NCBI RefSeq assembly: GCF_000192475.1
Contig: NZ_AEYW01000003.1
Location: 1-64,000, forward strand
Direction: 5' to 3'
Length of the DNA stretch: 64,000 nucleotides
Source of the DNA: Ruegeria conchae
Lineage (GTDB): Bacteria > Pseudomonadota > Alphaproteobacteria > Rhodobacterales > Rhodobacteraceae
A model generated the notes under the pieces. That model did not search any database. It was given only the letters and a program-made list of their open reading frames with translations, and was not told the origin of the DNA. Below are positions 38,628-47,722 of this stretch, piece after piece. Position numbers and translations under genes: made by a program. Position 1 is the stretch's first letter; every line of letters starts with the position of its first letter.

Positions 38628-39620
38628 ATGTACGCTCAGATGATCAAGACAGCCGGAACAGGCGTAAAATCCCGCGAGGAGATGACCGAGCAGGAGCGCG
38701 CCTTTCAGGACAAGATCGACGCCGATATCAAGATCGAGCCCAAAGACTGGATGCCCGATGACTATCGCGCGACCCTTATCCGTCAGATTGGCCAGCACGC
38801 GCATTCCGAGATTGTCGGCCAGTTACCCGAAGGCAACTGGATCACGCGCGCTCCAACACTGGAGCGTAAGGCGATCCTATTGGCCAAGGTGCAGGATGAG
38901 GCCGGGCATGGGCTGTATCTCTATTGTGCGGCCGAAACGCTGGGCGTCAGCCGGGACGAGATCACCGAGATGCTGTTGGATGGCCGCATGAAGTATTCGT
39001 CGATCTTCAACTACCCGACACTGAACTGGGCTGATATCGGCGCGGTCGGATGGCTGGTCGATGGGGCCGCGATCATGAATCAGGTTCCACTGCAGCGGAC
39101 ATCCTTTGGCCCCTATTCACGCGCGATGATCCGCATCTGCAAGGAAGAAAGCTTTCACCAGCGTCAGGGCTATGACGCGATCCGCAAGATGGCGGAAGGC
39201 ACGCCGGAACAACGCCGGATGGCGCAGGATGCGATGAACCGGCTTTGGTACCCGTCGCTGATGATGTTCGGGCCTTCCGACAAGGAATCGGTCCATTCCG
39301 CCCAGTCGATGGCTTGGAAAATCAAGATAAACACCAATGACGAGCTGCGCCAGAAATTCGTGGATCAGACCGTGCCACAGGCCGAATATCTGGGTCTGAG
39401 CATCCCTGACCCTGACCTGAAATGGAACGAAGCGCGGGGCCACTACGACTACACCGACCCCGACTGGTCCGAGTTCTTCGATGTGATCAAGGGCAATGGC
39501 CCCTGCAATGTCGATCGTTTGGCCGCGCGTAACAAGGCGTGGGACGATGGAAAATGGGTGCGTGACGGCCTGCTGGCCCATGCCCGCAAGAAACGCACAC
39601 GCAATCTGGCGGCAGAGTAA
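38628..39620 (+). CDS. paaA: Phenylacetyl-CoA epoxidase subunit A (catalytic)
   Basis: A 330-residue ferritin-like diiron subunit. Ligand motifs are [24 protein letters not shown] (E-x-x-H) and [13 protein letters not shown] (E..H), so the catalytic iron centre is intact. With PaaC, PaaB and PaaE it inserts oxygen into the ring of phenylacetyl-CoA to form the 1,2-epoxide in the cytoplasm. GGGAGG precedes the start. Length and sequence are standard for the family. Confidence 0.97.
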   Translation: MYAQMIKTAGTGVKSREEMTEQERAFQDKIDADIKIEPKDWMPDDYRATLIRQIGQHAHSEIVGQLPEGNWITRAPTLERKAILLAKVQDEAGHGLYLYCAAETLGVSRDEITEMLLDGRMKYSSIFNYPTLNWADIGAVGWLVDGAAIMNQVPLQRTSFGPYSRAMIRICKEESFHQRQGYDAIRKMAEGTPEQRRMAQDAMNRLWYPSLMMFGPSDKESVHSAQSMAWKIKINTNDELRQKFVDQTVPQAEYLGLSIPDPDLKWNEARGHYDYTDPDWSEFFDVIKGNGPCNVDRLAARNKAWDDGKWVRDGLLAHARKKRTRNLAAE

Positions 39621-39638
39621 ACCCAAGGAGGATACCAA

Positions 39639-39923
39639 ATGAACAACGAATGGCCCCTGTGGGAAATCTTCATCCGCGGTCAGCATGGGATGAGCCATCG
39701 CCACGTCGGCTCGCTGCATGCGCCTGACGCGGAGATGGCGATCAAGAATGCGCGGGATGTGTACACCCGCCGCAACGAAGGCGTGTCGATTTGGGTGGTT
39801 GAAGCCAACAACATTTCGGCCTCTTCGCCTAGCGACAAAGGCCCGCTTTACGAGCCCAGTGAGAGCAAAGTGTACCGTCACCCGACCTTTTTCGACATTC
39901 CCGATGAAGTGGGGGCAATGTGA
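39639..39923 (+). CDS. paaB: Phenylacetyl-CoA epoxidase subunit B
   Basis: A 94-residue PaaB protein with the family start WPLWEIFIRGQHGMSHRHVG and the segment NARDVYTRRNEGVSIWVV. It is the small subunit linking PaaAC units in the epoxidase complex. AAGGAGG precedes the ATG and the stop overlaps the paaC start by one base (TGATG). Confidence 0.97.
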   Translation: MNNEWPLWEIFIRGQHGMSHRHVGSLHAPDAEMAIKNARDVYTRRNEGVSIWVVEANNISASSPSDKGPLYEPSESKVYRHPTFFDIPDEVGAM

Positions 39924-40681
39924 TGACCCGGGACGAAGCAATCCTGCAGTTTCTGCTGCGGATGGGGGATAATACCCTGATCCTCGGCCATCGCGTTAGC
40001 GAATGGTGCGGCCACGCGCCGGTGCTGGAGGAGGATATCGCGCTGGCCAACACTGCGTTGGACCTGATCGGTCAGACCCAGATGTGGTTGGGCCTCGCCG
40101 GTGACATCGACGGCGGCAAAAGCGCCGATGACCTGGCCTTTTTGCGCGACGCATGGGACTTTCGTAATGTGTTGCTGGTCGAGGTCCCGAATGGCGATTT
40201 CGGGCGCACTCTGATGCGCCAGTTCCTGTTCGATGCGTGGCATTCGATCATGCTGGGGCGATTAATGAAATCATCCGACGAGCGGGTCGCGGCGATTGCT
40301 GCCAAGGCCAGCAAAGAGGTCACCTATCACCTTGAACGCTCTGGCGACACGGTTGTCGGGCTCGGCGATGGAACCGAAGAAAGCCACGCCCGGATGCAGG
40401 AGGCGCTGGACTATCTCTGGCCCTATGTAGGCGAGATGTTTGCCAGCGATGATGTTGATGCTGAGATGGTTGCGGCGGGGATTACTCCGAACCCGGCATC
40501 TCTGCGAGCAGAATATGACGCTCTGATCATGCGGGTTCTGAGCGAGGCAACGCTGACCATTCCCGAAAGCCGCTTTGCCCATAAAGGTGGGCGTGACGGG
40601 CGGATGCATACCGAACATCTGGGCCATTTACTGACACAGATGCAGTGGCTTCAACGCGCCTATCCCGGCGCCTCTTGGTAA
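39923..40681 (+). CDS. paaC: Phenylacetyl-CoA epoxidase subunit C
   Basis: The start is ATG at 39923, overlapping the paaB stop; a GTG one codon earlier is less likely. The 252-residue ferritin-like structural subunit pairs with PaaA. Features include NTLILGHRVSEW, EEDIALANTALDLIGQ and KEVTYHLERSGDTVVGLGDGTEESHAR. It lacks the full iron ligand set of PaaA, as usual, and is structural. Confidence 0.96.
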   Translation: MTRDEAILQFLLRMGDNTLILGHRVSEWCGHAPVLEEDIALANTALDLIGQTQMWLGLAGDIDGGKSADDLAFLRDAWDFRNVLLVEVPNGDFGRTLMRQFLFDAWHSIMLGRLMKSSDERVAAIAAKASKEVTYHLERSGDTVVGLGDGTEESHARMQEALDYLWPYVGEMFASDDVDAEMVAAGITPNPASLRAEYDALIMRVLSEATLTIPESRFAHKGGRDGRMHTEHLGHLLTQMQWLQRAYPGASW

Positions 40682-40687
40682 GAGCGC

Positions 40688-41146
40688 ATGAGGGCCTCGA
40701 CTGATCAGGTATGGGAGTGGCTGGACGCTGTTCCCGACCCCGAGATCCCAGTGATCTCGGTCGTCGATCTGGGCATTGTGCGTGATGTGCAGTGGGACGA
40801 TGACACGCTGTTGGTCACAGTTACCCCGACTTATTCGGGCTGCCCGGCGACTTCGGTGATCAGCATGGATATCGAAACCGCGTTGCGTGATCACGGGATT
40901 GACGATTTGCGGATCGAAACAAGCATTGCGCCCGCGTGGACCACCGATTGGCTCAGCGACAAGGGCCGTGCTCGGCTTGAGGAATACGGCATCGCTCCGC
41001 CCCAGCCCGCTGGCGGACCCGAACGTTGCCCACTTTGTGGCAGCAAAGCGGTCGAGAAGGTCAGCCAATTCGGCTCGACCCCGTGTAAGGCCCATTGGCG
41101 CTGTACCGACTGTTTGGAACCTTTTGACTATTTCAAGTGCATCTGA
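40688..41146 (+). CDS. paaD: Phenylacetate pathway protein PaaD
   Basis: A 152-residue protein: an N-terminal DUF59/MIP18-like domain (DPEIPVISVVDLGIVRDV) and a C-terminal cysteine cluster, CPLC then a PC...CTDC end, likely binding zinc. PaaD is needed for maturation of the epoxidase, probably iron-sulfur assembly for PaaE. It lies 6 bp after paaC. Confidence 0.95.
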   Translation: MRASTDQVWEWLDAVPDPEIPVISVVDLGIVRDVQWDDDTLLVTVTPTYSGCPATSVISMDIETALRDHGIDDLRIETSIAPAWTTDWLSDKGRARLEEYGIAPPQPAGGPERCPLCGSKAVEKVSQFGSTPCKAHWRCTDCLEPFDYFKCI

Positions 41147-41160
41147 GGGAGGATCACCGG

Positions 41161-42234
41161 ATGGCACGCTTTCACGATCTGGAAGTCACCGACATTCACA
41201 AAACCATCCGCGACGCGGTGGTGGTGACGTTGAAACCGGTGAACGGCTCGGCTGAGGAATTCGATTTCACCCAAGGCCAATACCTGACCTTCCGTCGCGA
41301 TTTCGACGGGGAAGAGTTGCGCCGATCATACTCTATCTGCGCTGGTAAGGATGAAGGCATTCTGCAGGTCGGCATCAAGCGCGTCGATGGCGGCGCGTTC
41401 TCAACCTGGGCCAACACTGACCTGAAGGTGGGCGACACGGTTCAGGCGATGCCGCCGATGGGTAGCTTTCACACCGCGATCGATCCGTCCGCCGAAAAGC
41501 AGTATCTGGGCTTTGCTGGTGGGTCAGGTATCACCCCGGTTCTGTCGATCCTGAAAACCACGCTCGCCCGGGAGCCGCATTCACGCTTCACATTGGTCTA
41601 TGCCAACAAGGGCGTAAACACGATCATGTTCCGAGAGGAACTTGAGGATCTCAAGAACCTCTATATGGGGCGCTTGAACGTGATCCACATTCTGGAAACG
41701 GATGCGCAGGAAATCGAGTTGTTCACCGGTTTGGTCACGCAAGAGAAATGTGCCGACCTGTTCGAACACTGGATCGACATCAAGAATGTCGACACAGCCT
41801 TTATTTGCGGCCCCGAGCCCATGATGCTGGGCATCGCTTCTGCCCTGCGTGCACATGGGCTGGATGATGGACAAATCAAATTCGAGCTTTTCGCCAGCGC
41901 CCAACCCGGTCGGGCCAAGCGCAAGGTAAGTGGTGCGGACACGGCGTCTCAGGCCAACCAGACCAAGGCCTCGATCACAATGGACGGGGCAACGCAGTCA
42001 ATCACCATGCCCAAGGATCAATCGATCCTTGATGCCGCATTGGAGAATGCAATGGACGCGCCTTACGCCTGCAAGGCCGGGGTGTGCTCGACCTGTCGTT
42101 GCCGGCTGCTTGAGGGTGATGTTGAGATGGTCGCCAATCACGCTTTGGAAGATTACGAGGTCGAAAAAGGATACGTCCTGAGCTGTCAGGCTTATCCGCT
42201 GACCGACACCGTGGTCGTGGACTACGATCAGTAG
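41161..42234 (+). CDS. paaE: Phenylacetyl-CoA epoxidase reductase PaaE
   Basis: The start is MARFHDLEV behind GGGAGG; the longer frame overlaps paaD. The 357-residue reductase has an FAD domain (RRSYSICAG), an NAD(P)-binding domain (GGSGITPVLSI, CGPEPMM) and a C-terminal plant-type 2Fe-2S ferredoxin domain (CKAGVCSTCRCR, then C about 29 residues on). It passes NADPH electrons to PaaA. A 50-residue linker near AGRAKRKVS joins the halves. Confidence 0.96.
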   Translation: MARFHDLEVTDIHKTIRDAVVVTLKPVNGSAEEFDFTQGQYLTFRRDFDGEELRRSYSICAGKDEGILQVGIKRVDGGAFSTWANTDLKVGDTVQAMPPMGSFHTAIDPSAEKQYLGFAGGSGITPVLSILKTTLAREPHSRFTLVYANKGVNTIMFREELEDLKNLYMGRLNVIHILETDAQEIELFTGLVTQEKCADLFEHWIDIKNVDTAFICGPEPMMLGIASALRAHGLDDGQIKFELFASAQPGRAKRKVSGADTASQANQTKASITMDGATQSITMPKDQSILDAALENAMDAPYACKAGVCSTCRCRLLEGDVEMVANHALEDYEVEKGYVLSCQAYPLTDTVVVDYDQ

Positions 42235-42246
42235 ACGGAGGGAATG

Positions 42247-43005
42247 ATGGCTGAAGACATGACAATCGAGAGCTATCTGGCCGCCGGTGGCGTCCTGAGC
42301 AATCCAACCAATGTTCCGCCACGCTATCGCGCAGAACTTATGAAGCTAATGGCGACCTTCGTGGATAGTGAGCTGGCAGGTGCTGCGGGCTTTGCCGACA
42401 TCATCAATCAGGGCCCCGGCATCAAGGAACGCATCGCGGCGGCAAAGATTGTGTTGGAAAAGACCGACAATGCAGATCGTGTGCTGAAAATCATGGGCGA
42501 GTTCGGGGCCAACACTGATCGCTATGCAAACCATCACCCCTGGACCACGCGTCTGGATCGCGATGCAGATATTGGGGCCACCCGGTCTGAACATGATATG
42601 CGACTTGCGGTGTTCAACTATCCCATCGAAGGGTGGGAGGACGCTGTGGTGATGAACCTGCTGATGAGCCAGGCGGTTGCAGTTCAACTCGCTCAATTCT
42701 CTCAGATATCTTATCAACCTCTAGCCGAAGCCTTCCGGGATATCGCTCCGATCGAGGCGCGCCATGGAGAACTGGCCCTTGAAGGCGCGCTCAAGCTGAT
42801 CGAACAGGGGAAGGCTGCCGAGATGCAGGCGTCAATTGACTATTGGTGGCCCCGCGTGGCGGCCAGTTTTGGGGCCGGGGGTGCGGAGAAAATCGAGACG
42901 CTGCGCAAGCTGGGGCTACGACAACTGACCGGAGCCGAGATGAAAGATCAGTGGGTGGCGAAGGCGACTGAGCAGGTAGCGAATCTGGGGCTAAAAGCGC
43001 CCTGA
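42247..43005 (+). CDS. Additional PaaA-like ferritin-fold protein
   Basis: A 252-residue paralogue of the epoxidase subunits (a second ATG three bases upstream has poorer spacing). FVDSELAGAAGF supplies one glutamate and APIEARHGEL an E-x-x-H pair. However, the central segment reads LEKTDNADRV, with Asp or Asn where PaaA has the His of DEAGH, so one iron ligand appears lost or changed. RSEHDMRLAVFNYPIEGWED aligns with [12 protein letters not shown] of PaaA. It follows paaE in the same operon (12 bp apart), so it may be an accessory or alternative oxygenase subunit. Confidence 0.8.
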   Translation: MAEDMTIESYLAAGGVLSNPTNVPPRYRAELMKLMATFVDSELAGAAGFADIINQGPGIKERIAAAKIVLEKTDNADRVLKIMGEFGANTDRYANHHPWTTRLDRDADIGATRSEHDMRLAVFNYPIEGWEDAVVMNLLMSQAVAVQLAQFSQISYQPLAEAFRDIAPIEARHGELALEGALKLIEQGKAAEMQASIDYWWPRVAASFGAGGAEKIETLRKLGLRQLTGAEMKDQWVAKATEQVANLGLKAP

Positions 43006-43015
43006 CCTTCAGGGC
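42999..43015. terminator. Small hairpin spanning two convergent stop codons
   Basis: GCCCTGA (42999-43005) pairs with TCAGGGC (43009-43015). The stem contains the stop of the PaaA-like gene and the stop of the convergent small gene. There is no T-run, so termination is uncertain. Confidence 0.45.
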
Positions 43016-43221
43016 TGACGCTTGCGGCTGAGCAATCCGTATTTCACGGCCAACCCACGCAGAGATCGCCGTTTGCGTCGGTCCTTCTTCGCTGATTGTG
43101 TCTGCGCGCCAGCCTTCCGGTTGAATTCAAACACATCAATCACGCGTTCGGCGCAACCACAGGCTTCGCCCAAACCCACTTTGGCGAAATAGAATTTGTC
43201 GAAACGATCAGGGCTTTGCAT
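43009..43221 (-). CDS. Small conserved-looking protein, unknown
   Basis: The start at MQSPDRFDKFYFAKVGLGEA follows a GGAGGTCGCC site, giving 70 residues with a CGCAERV cysteine pair and a very basic C-terminal half (SAKKDRRKRRSLRG). No domain is recognised. It lies downstream of paaR on the same strand, 69 bp away, and could be co-transcribed with it. Confidence 0.55.
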   Translation of the reverse strand: MQSPDRFDKFYFAKVGLGEACGCAERVIDVFEFNRKAGAQTQSAKKDRRKRRSLRGLAVKYGLLSRKRQP

Positions 43222-43290
43222 GGGCGACCTCCGCCCCCATTCAAACCCATTTGAGTGACTGAGCCAAATCAACTCTGTGCCAGCCGAGCG

Positions 43291-43887
43291 TCAGAGACCG
43301 TCAACGCCGAACAAGGTCAGATTGCTTACCAGCGCAGCGTAGTCACTACGCGCCTCGGCATCTGCGCCTGCGTTCCACATATAGAACCAGTTCAACATCC
43401 CGAAAACGGACATCGTGGTCGCCCGAAGCTTGGCGGTGTCGTTCGTGAAAGTTTGGGGCGCAACGCTGGCGATGATGTCGCTGACTAACTCCACCAGATC
43501 CCGCTGATAGCCACGCAGCAGTTTCTGCTGCTCCTCGGGCAAGGCGGACATGCCGCTGGTTTGCACACGATGCTCATCATCCACGCCCTGATAGGCCAGC
43601 AGGATTTCCTGCAGCACCCGTCTCAGGCGGTCCGCAGGGGCCTGCCTCTCAAGATCAAGGCCGCAAATTTGGTCGCGTAACTGTCGTAGATAGCTGTCGA
43701 GTATGTCAAACAGGATCGCGTCCTTGCTGTCATAATAGTGATAGATATTGGCCTTGGATATTCCACACTCGCGCGCCAGTTGAGACATCGACGCCCGGTC
43801 AAACCCTTCCTGCGCGAAGACGCGGGCGGCGGATTTCAGGATACGAGCCCGCTTATCGTCGTGGTCTTTTGCTATCGTCCGCGCCAA
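43291..43887 (-). CDS. paaR: TetR-family regulator of the paa genes (PaaR-like)
   Basis: A 198-residue TetR protein. The helix-turn-helix lies at residues 33-55 (MSQLARECGISKANIYHYYD). It is the last gene of the paaG-paaI-paaK-paaR run, 22 bp after paaK, so it is probably autoregulated. PaaR repressors known in beta- and gammaproteobacteria respond to phenylacetyl-CoA. Three matching dyads in this window sit before the thiolase-paaABCDE operon, the paaG operon and the hydratase/dehydrogenase. The effector here is inferred. Confidence 0.85.
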   Translation of the reverse strand: MARTIAKDHDDKRARILKSAARVFAQEGFDRASMSQLARECGISKANIYHYYDSKDAILFDILDSYLRQLRDQICGLDLERQAPADRLRRVLQEILLAYQGVDDEHRVQTSGMSALPEEQQKLLRGYQRDLVELVSDIIASVAPQTFTNDTAKLRATTMSVFGMLNWFYMWNAGADAEARSDYAALVSNLTLFGVDGL

Positions 43888-43909
43888 ATCCTGACCCTCC
43901 GATTCTGTC

Positions 43910-45217
43910 TTAACTGTCGCGATTGTCGACTACGCGCCGGGCTTTGCCCTGCGAGCGTTCGACCTCGCCCGGCTCGCCTATATCGATCTCGGTCGAGATT
44001 CCAACCACCTCTTTGATCCGTCGCGACAACATCCGGGCGGCAGCGGTTTTGCTCAGTTCATCCGCCGCATCCGGCGTTGCCTCTACATGTACGCGCATCG
44101 CGTCCATCCGTCCGGCTTTGTAAAGTTCGATCTGGTAATAGGGTGCCAGACCGCCGGTTGCCAAAACCTGCTCTTCGATCTGGCTGGGGAAGACGTTTAC
44201 GCCGCGTAGGATGATCATATCGTCCGAGCGGCCGGTGATCTTTTCCATCCGTCGCATCGACCGCGCCGTACCGGGCAACAGCCGCGTCAGGTCGCGGGTA
44301 CGATAGCGGATCATCGGAAGGCCCTCTTTGGTCAGCGTGGTGAAGACCAGTTCACCGATCTCACCGTCGGGCATGACCTCACCGGTTTGGGGGTCGATGA
44401 TTTCTGGATAGAAGTGATCTTCCCAGATCACCGGTCCGTCTTTGGTTTCGACGCACTCATTGGCGACGCCTGGTCCCATGATCTCGGACAGGCCGTAGAT
44501 ATCGACAGCGTGCATGTCGAAGGCCTGTTCAACCTCGGAGCGCATGGAATCTGTCCAAGGTTCGGCGCCAAAGACGCCGACAGCCAGAGAGCATTCGCGC
44601 GGATCTAGGCCAACCTTATGATACTGTTCAAGAATATTTAGCATATAGGACGGCGTCACCATGATCCCGTCGGGCTTGAAATCAGTGATCAGATCAACCT
44701 GTTTGGCGGTTTGCCCGCCGCTCATCGGGACGACCGTGGCCCCCAGACGTTCAATCCCGTAATGCGCGCCCAGACCACCGGTGAACAGGCCATAGCCATA
44801 CGCGTTGTGTACCATGTCACCCCGGCGCAACCCGCTGGCACGTAGTGACCTTGCCACCAGATCGGCCCAATTATCGATATCGCCTTGCGTATAGCCCACC
44901 ACGGTTGGCTTGCCCGTGGTTCCTGACGAGGCGTGAACACGGATGATCTGCTCACGCGGTACGGCAAACAGACCGAAAGGATAGTTTTCCCTCAGATCGT
45001 TTTTGTAGGTAAACGGAAAACGCGCGAGATCACTGAGAGATTGCAGGTCATCAGGATGCACCCCAGCCTCATCAAACCGCTGCCGGTACATAGGTACGTT
45101 TTCATAGGCATGGCGCAGCGACCATTTAAGCCGATCCAACTGTAAGCTGCGAATTTCATCAACCGAGGCGATCTCGATCGGATCAAGATCCGCCTTGTTC
45201 GGAGTAAGATCCTTCAT
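43910..45217 (-). CDS. paaK: Phenylacetate-CoA ligase
   Basis: A 435-residue adenylate-forming ligase with the AMP-binding loop SSGTTGKPTVVGYT (about 97-110), GLSEIMGPGV and the hinge RSDDMIILRGVNVFPSQIE. It activates phenylacetate with ATP and CoA, the entry step of the pathway, in the cytoplasm. It lies 15 bp after paaI. Confidence 0.97.
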   Translation of the reverse strand: MKDLTPNKADLDPIEIASVDEIRSLQLDRLKWSLRHAYENVPMYRQRFDEAGVHPDDLQSLSDLARFPFTYKNDLRENYPFGLFAVPREQIIRVHASSGTTGKPTVVGYTQGDIDNWADLVARSLRASGLRRGDMVHNAYGYGLFTGGLGAHYGIERLGATVVPMSGGQTAKQVDLITDFKPDGIMVTPSYMLNILEQYHKVGLDPRECSLAVGVFGAEPWTDSMRSEVEQAFDMHAVDIYGLSEIMGPGVANECVETKDGPVIWEDHFYPEIIDPQTGEVMPDGEIGELVFTTLTKEGLPMIRYRTRDLTRLLPGTARSMRRMEKITGRSDDMIILRGVNVFPSQIEEQVLATGGLAPYYQIELYKAGRMDAMRVHVEATPDAADELSKTAAARMLSRRIKEVVGISTEIDIGEPGEVERSQGKARRVVDNRDS

Positions 45218-45232
45218 GCCATCCCCCTCATC

Positions 45233-45661
45233 TCAGGTCTCGTCAAACACTGGGCCTTTGACCGCGCGGGAAAAGCCCCGAAACTCTGCGATCTTTTGGC
45301 CGGTCTGGTTGGTTACGGTTACGTCATAGATGCCGCTGCGCCCGTTCAGGCTCAGTTCCGTTGCGCGGGCCGTCAGCAGGTCACCGGATCGCGCGGGCGC
45401 GACGTAGCTGATCACATTGTGCTGGGCGACTGTGGACTGGTTGCGACTATTGCAGGCAAAGGCAAAGGCGCTGTCGGCCAACATGAATGTCACGCCGCCA
45501 TGGCAGATCCCGTGCCCGTTGCAGTGATGGTCCTGAACGGCGAGCGTCAGGATCGCGGTCCCTTCGTCAACTTCGCCCAATTCCATGCCCGCCCATTTCG
45601 AGGCATTGTCTCGCCCCCACATGGCGGCCGCGGCTTTTTGGGCGCGCTCCTTTGGCGTCAT
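45233..45661 (-). CDS. paaI: Hotdog-fold thioesterase PaaI
   Basis: The start is MTPKERAQKAAAAMWG, one base after the paaG stop; a longer frame overlaps paaG. The 142-residue protein has the PaaI signature NGHGICHGGVTFMLADSAFAFA, with the catalytic Asp. It hydrolyses CoA thioesters that would otherwise stall the pathway, returning free CoA. Confidence 0.94.
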   Translation of the reverse strand: MTPKERAQKAAAAMWGRDNASKWAGMELGEVDEGTAILTLAVQDHHCNGHGICHGGVTFMLADSAFAFACNSRNQSTVAQHNVISYVAPARSGDLLTARATELSLNGRSGIYDVTVTNQTGQKIAEFRGFSRAVKGPVFDET

Positions 45662-45662
45662 T

Positions 45663-46448
45663 TTATTCTCCCCGAAAGACCGGCGCGCGTTTTTCCAGAA
45701 ACGCTGTAACACCTTCGGCATAGTCCGCACTTTCACCGCAGGTTTTCATCGCGTCTGCCTCAACCTCCAGATGGTCGGTCAGGGAATTCGTGGCTGCTGC
45801 CTGAATCGTCTGTTTTGTCAAGCCAAGTCCCAGCGTTGGACCATTGGCGAACTGTTCCGTCATCGCTCGCGCCTCAGTCATCAGGTCAGCGTCGGGGATG
45901 GCCTTCCAGATCAGCCCCCAATCCGCGGCCTGTTGCGCGGGCAATGGCTGCCCGGTCAAAGCCAGCCCCTTGGCCCGTGCCTCACCCAGCAGGTGGGGCA
46001 GATGCCAACTGCCCCCTGTATCGGGGATCAGTCCCACTTTGGAAAACGATTGTATGAACTTGGCAGATTCGGCGGCCAGTACCACATCACATGCCAAAGC
46101 CAGATTCGCACCCGCCCCGGCAGCGACACCATTGACGGCACAAACAACGGGAAATTCCAGCGACCGGATTAGGCGCACCAAAGGTGCATAAAACGTGCGC
46201 ACGGTGTTGCCTAGGTCTGGCGGGCCCTCCATCGTTGCGGGGTTTCGATCCCCCAGATCCTGCCCGGCACAGAACCCGCGTCCGGCCCCAGTCAGCAACA
46301 CAGCGCGGGTTCCACCATCACGCGCGGCCTCAAGCGAGGCGCGCAAGGCATAGTGCATCTCATCCGTGAAACTGTTCAGGCGATCTGGGCGATTGAGTGT
46401 GATTTCAACCCATTGCCCCATATTCTGCGAAATAATCGTATCAGACAT
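45663..46448 (-). CDS. paaG: Epoxyphenylacetyl-CoA isomerase PaaG
   Basis: The start is MSDTIISQNMGQW; an ATG six codons upstream is also in frame. The 261-residue crotonase-fold isomerase has GAGRGFCAGQDLGD and VNGVAAGAGANLALACDVVLA (oxyanion hole) and the SFSKVGLIPDTGGSWHLP motif. It converts the 1,2-epoxide of phenylacetyl-CoA into the oxepin. First gene of the minus-strand operon; a dyad site lies about 43 bp upstream. Confidence 0.95.
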   Translation of the reverse strand: MSDTIISQNMGQWVEITLNRPDRLNSFTDEMHYALRASLEAARDGGTRAVLLTGAGRGFCAGQDLGDRNPATMEGPPDLGNTVRTFYAPLVRLIRSLEFPVVCAVNGVAAGAGANLALACDVVLAAESAKFIQSFSKVGLIPDTGGSWHLPHLLGEARAKGLALTGQPLPAQQAADWGLIWKAIPDADLMTEARAMTEQFANGPTLGLGLTKQTIQAAATNSLTDHLEVEADAMKTCGESADYAEGVTAFLEKRAPVFRGE

Positions 46449-46490
46449 GCCCGGTTCGCTTTTCATAAGTTACAACAAACTTCTTGCATA

Positions 46491-46507
46491 AACCGAACGG
46501 TTGGTCA
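46491..46507. promoter_or_regulatory. Probable PaaR operator, site 3
   Basis: AACCGAACGGTTGGTCA lies 43 bp upstream of paaG and 142 bp upstream of the TRAP binding-protein gene on the other strand, so it may control both divergent transcripts. Confidence 0.7.
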
Positions 46508-46648
46508 ATAAATTCTATAGCCGTTTGTGACTCGGCGATCAGAAATGCCCTCTGGCCTACGCGTTGAACTGCCTTTCTCGTCGTTGATAGTTACAAAACG
46601 TACCATTAACACATTCACGACTTGCGCTTTTGAGGAGGAGACCCGGTC

Positions 46649-47668
46649 ATGAAAATCACCAAGCTCACCACGCTGCTGACTTCGGCAACATTGGCGGTGT
46701 CAGGCACCATTGCTTTTGCGGCTGACTACACCCTGACAATTTCCAGCTGGGCCCCACCCACCCACGGCATCAACGCGAAGATGTGGCCCAAGTTCGTCGA
46801 GATGGTGGAAGAGGCCACTGACGGGCAGGTTACTGCAGAGCTCAAGCTGGGTATCGCCCCTCCACCCGCTCAGATGGATCTGATCATGGACGGCGCCGCC
46901 GATGCCTCGATTATTTTCCACGGCTATCAGCCCGGGCGTTTTGTCACCACCAAGCTGATCGAACTGCCAGGCTATGAAGGCTCGGCCGAGGACGCTTCGG
47001 TTGCTTACTGGCGCGCCTATGACCAGCATCTGAAAGCTGCTGACGAGCACCGTGGTGTCAAAGTCATCGCCCTGCACACACATGGACCCGCGCAGCTGCA
47101 TTCCAGCGCGCCGGTCACAACTCTGGATGAAGTTTCGGGCCTGAAAGTACGTATCCCGGGCGGCGTTGGCGGAGACGTGGGTGCGGCGTTGGGCGCGACC
47201 GGCATTCAGGTGCCCGCCCCAAAAGTCTATGAAACACTGGCGTCCAAGGCGGCTGACGGCGTCGTTATGCCTTTGGAATCGCGCAAGGGTTTCAAGCTGA
47301 CCGAAGTTGCACAGAACGTCTATGAGATGCCCGGTGGCCTTTATCGTGGCTCGTTTGCCTTCATCATGAACGAAGACACCTTCGCAGATCTGCCGCCCGA
47401 GCTGCAGACGGCGTTGGAAGAAAACGTATTCGGTGAACCGCTGAGCCGTGAGATCGGCAAGATCTGGGATGAGATTGATGCCACTGGTCGCGAGGCGACC
47501 GAAGCGGCGGAAGGTAACGCCATCAACGCTGCCACAGACGCGGATATGGAGAAGTTCTCGGCCATCGCGGAAGACATCCGCGGCAAGGTCATCGCCGAGG
47601 TTGACGCAACAGGTGTCGACGCTCAGGCCGCCTATGACATGATCAAATCGGAAATGTCCTCGAACTGA
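46649..47668 (+). CDS. dctP: TRAP transporter solute-binding protein (DctP family)
   Basis: A 339-residue periplasmic protein with a Sec signal (cleaved after TIAFA) and the DctP-family fold (LTISSWAPPTHGINAKMWPK, GLKVRIPGG, MPLESRKGFKLTEV). The invariant Arg that binds substrate carboxylates is in KVRIPGG. GGAGGAG precedes the start. It heads a TRAP operon inserted in the paa cluster and divergent from paaG, so an aromatic acid such as phenylacetate is a likely ligand (inference). Confidence 0.93.
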   Translation: MKITKLTTLLTSATLAVSGTIAFAADYTLTISSWAPPTHGINAKMWPKFVEMVEEATDGQVTAELKLGIAPPPAQMDLIMDGAADASIIFHGYQPGRFVTTKLIELPGYEGSAEDASVAYWRAYDQHLKAADEHRGVKVIALHTHGPAQLHSSAPVTTLDEVSGLKVRIPGGVGGDVGAALGATGIQVPAPKVYETLASKAADGVVMPLESRKGFKLTEVAQNVYEMPGGLYRGSFAFIMNEDTFADLPPELQTALEENVFGEPLSREIGKIWDEIDATGREATEAAEGNAINAATDADMEKFSAIAEDIRGKVIAEVDATGVDAQAAYDMIKSEMSSN

Positions 47669-47676
47669 TCCAACTT

Positions 47677-47700
47677 CAGGGCGGCCTTTGCGCCGCCCTG
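47677..47700 (+). terminator. Stem-loop between dctP and dctQ
   Basis: CAGGGCGGC (47677-47685) pairs with GCCGCCCTG (47692-47700) with a 6-base loop and no T-run. Such loops after binding-protein genes usually favour extra binding protein over the membrane subunits. Confidence 0.6.
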
Positions 47701-47722
47701 ACTTACCCTGCGCGAGTTTCCC

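Noticed and set aside
37821-38804. 327-codon minus-strand frame opposite the thiolase
   Set aside because: Antisense shadow of a clear thiolase gene; no domain of its own.
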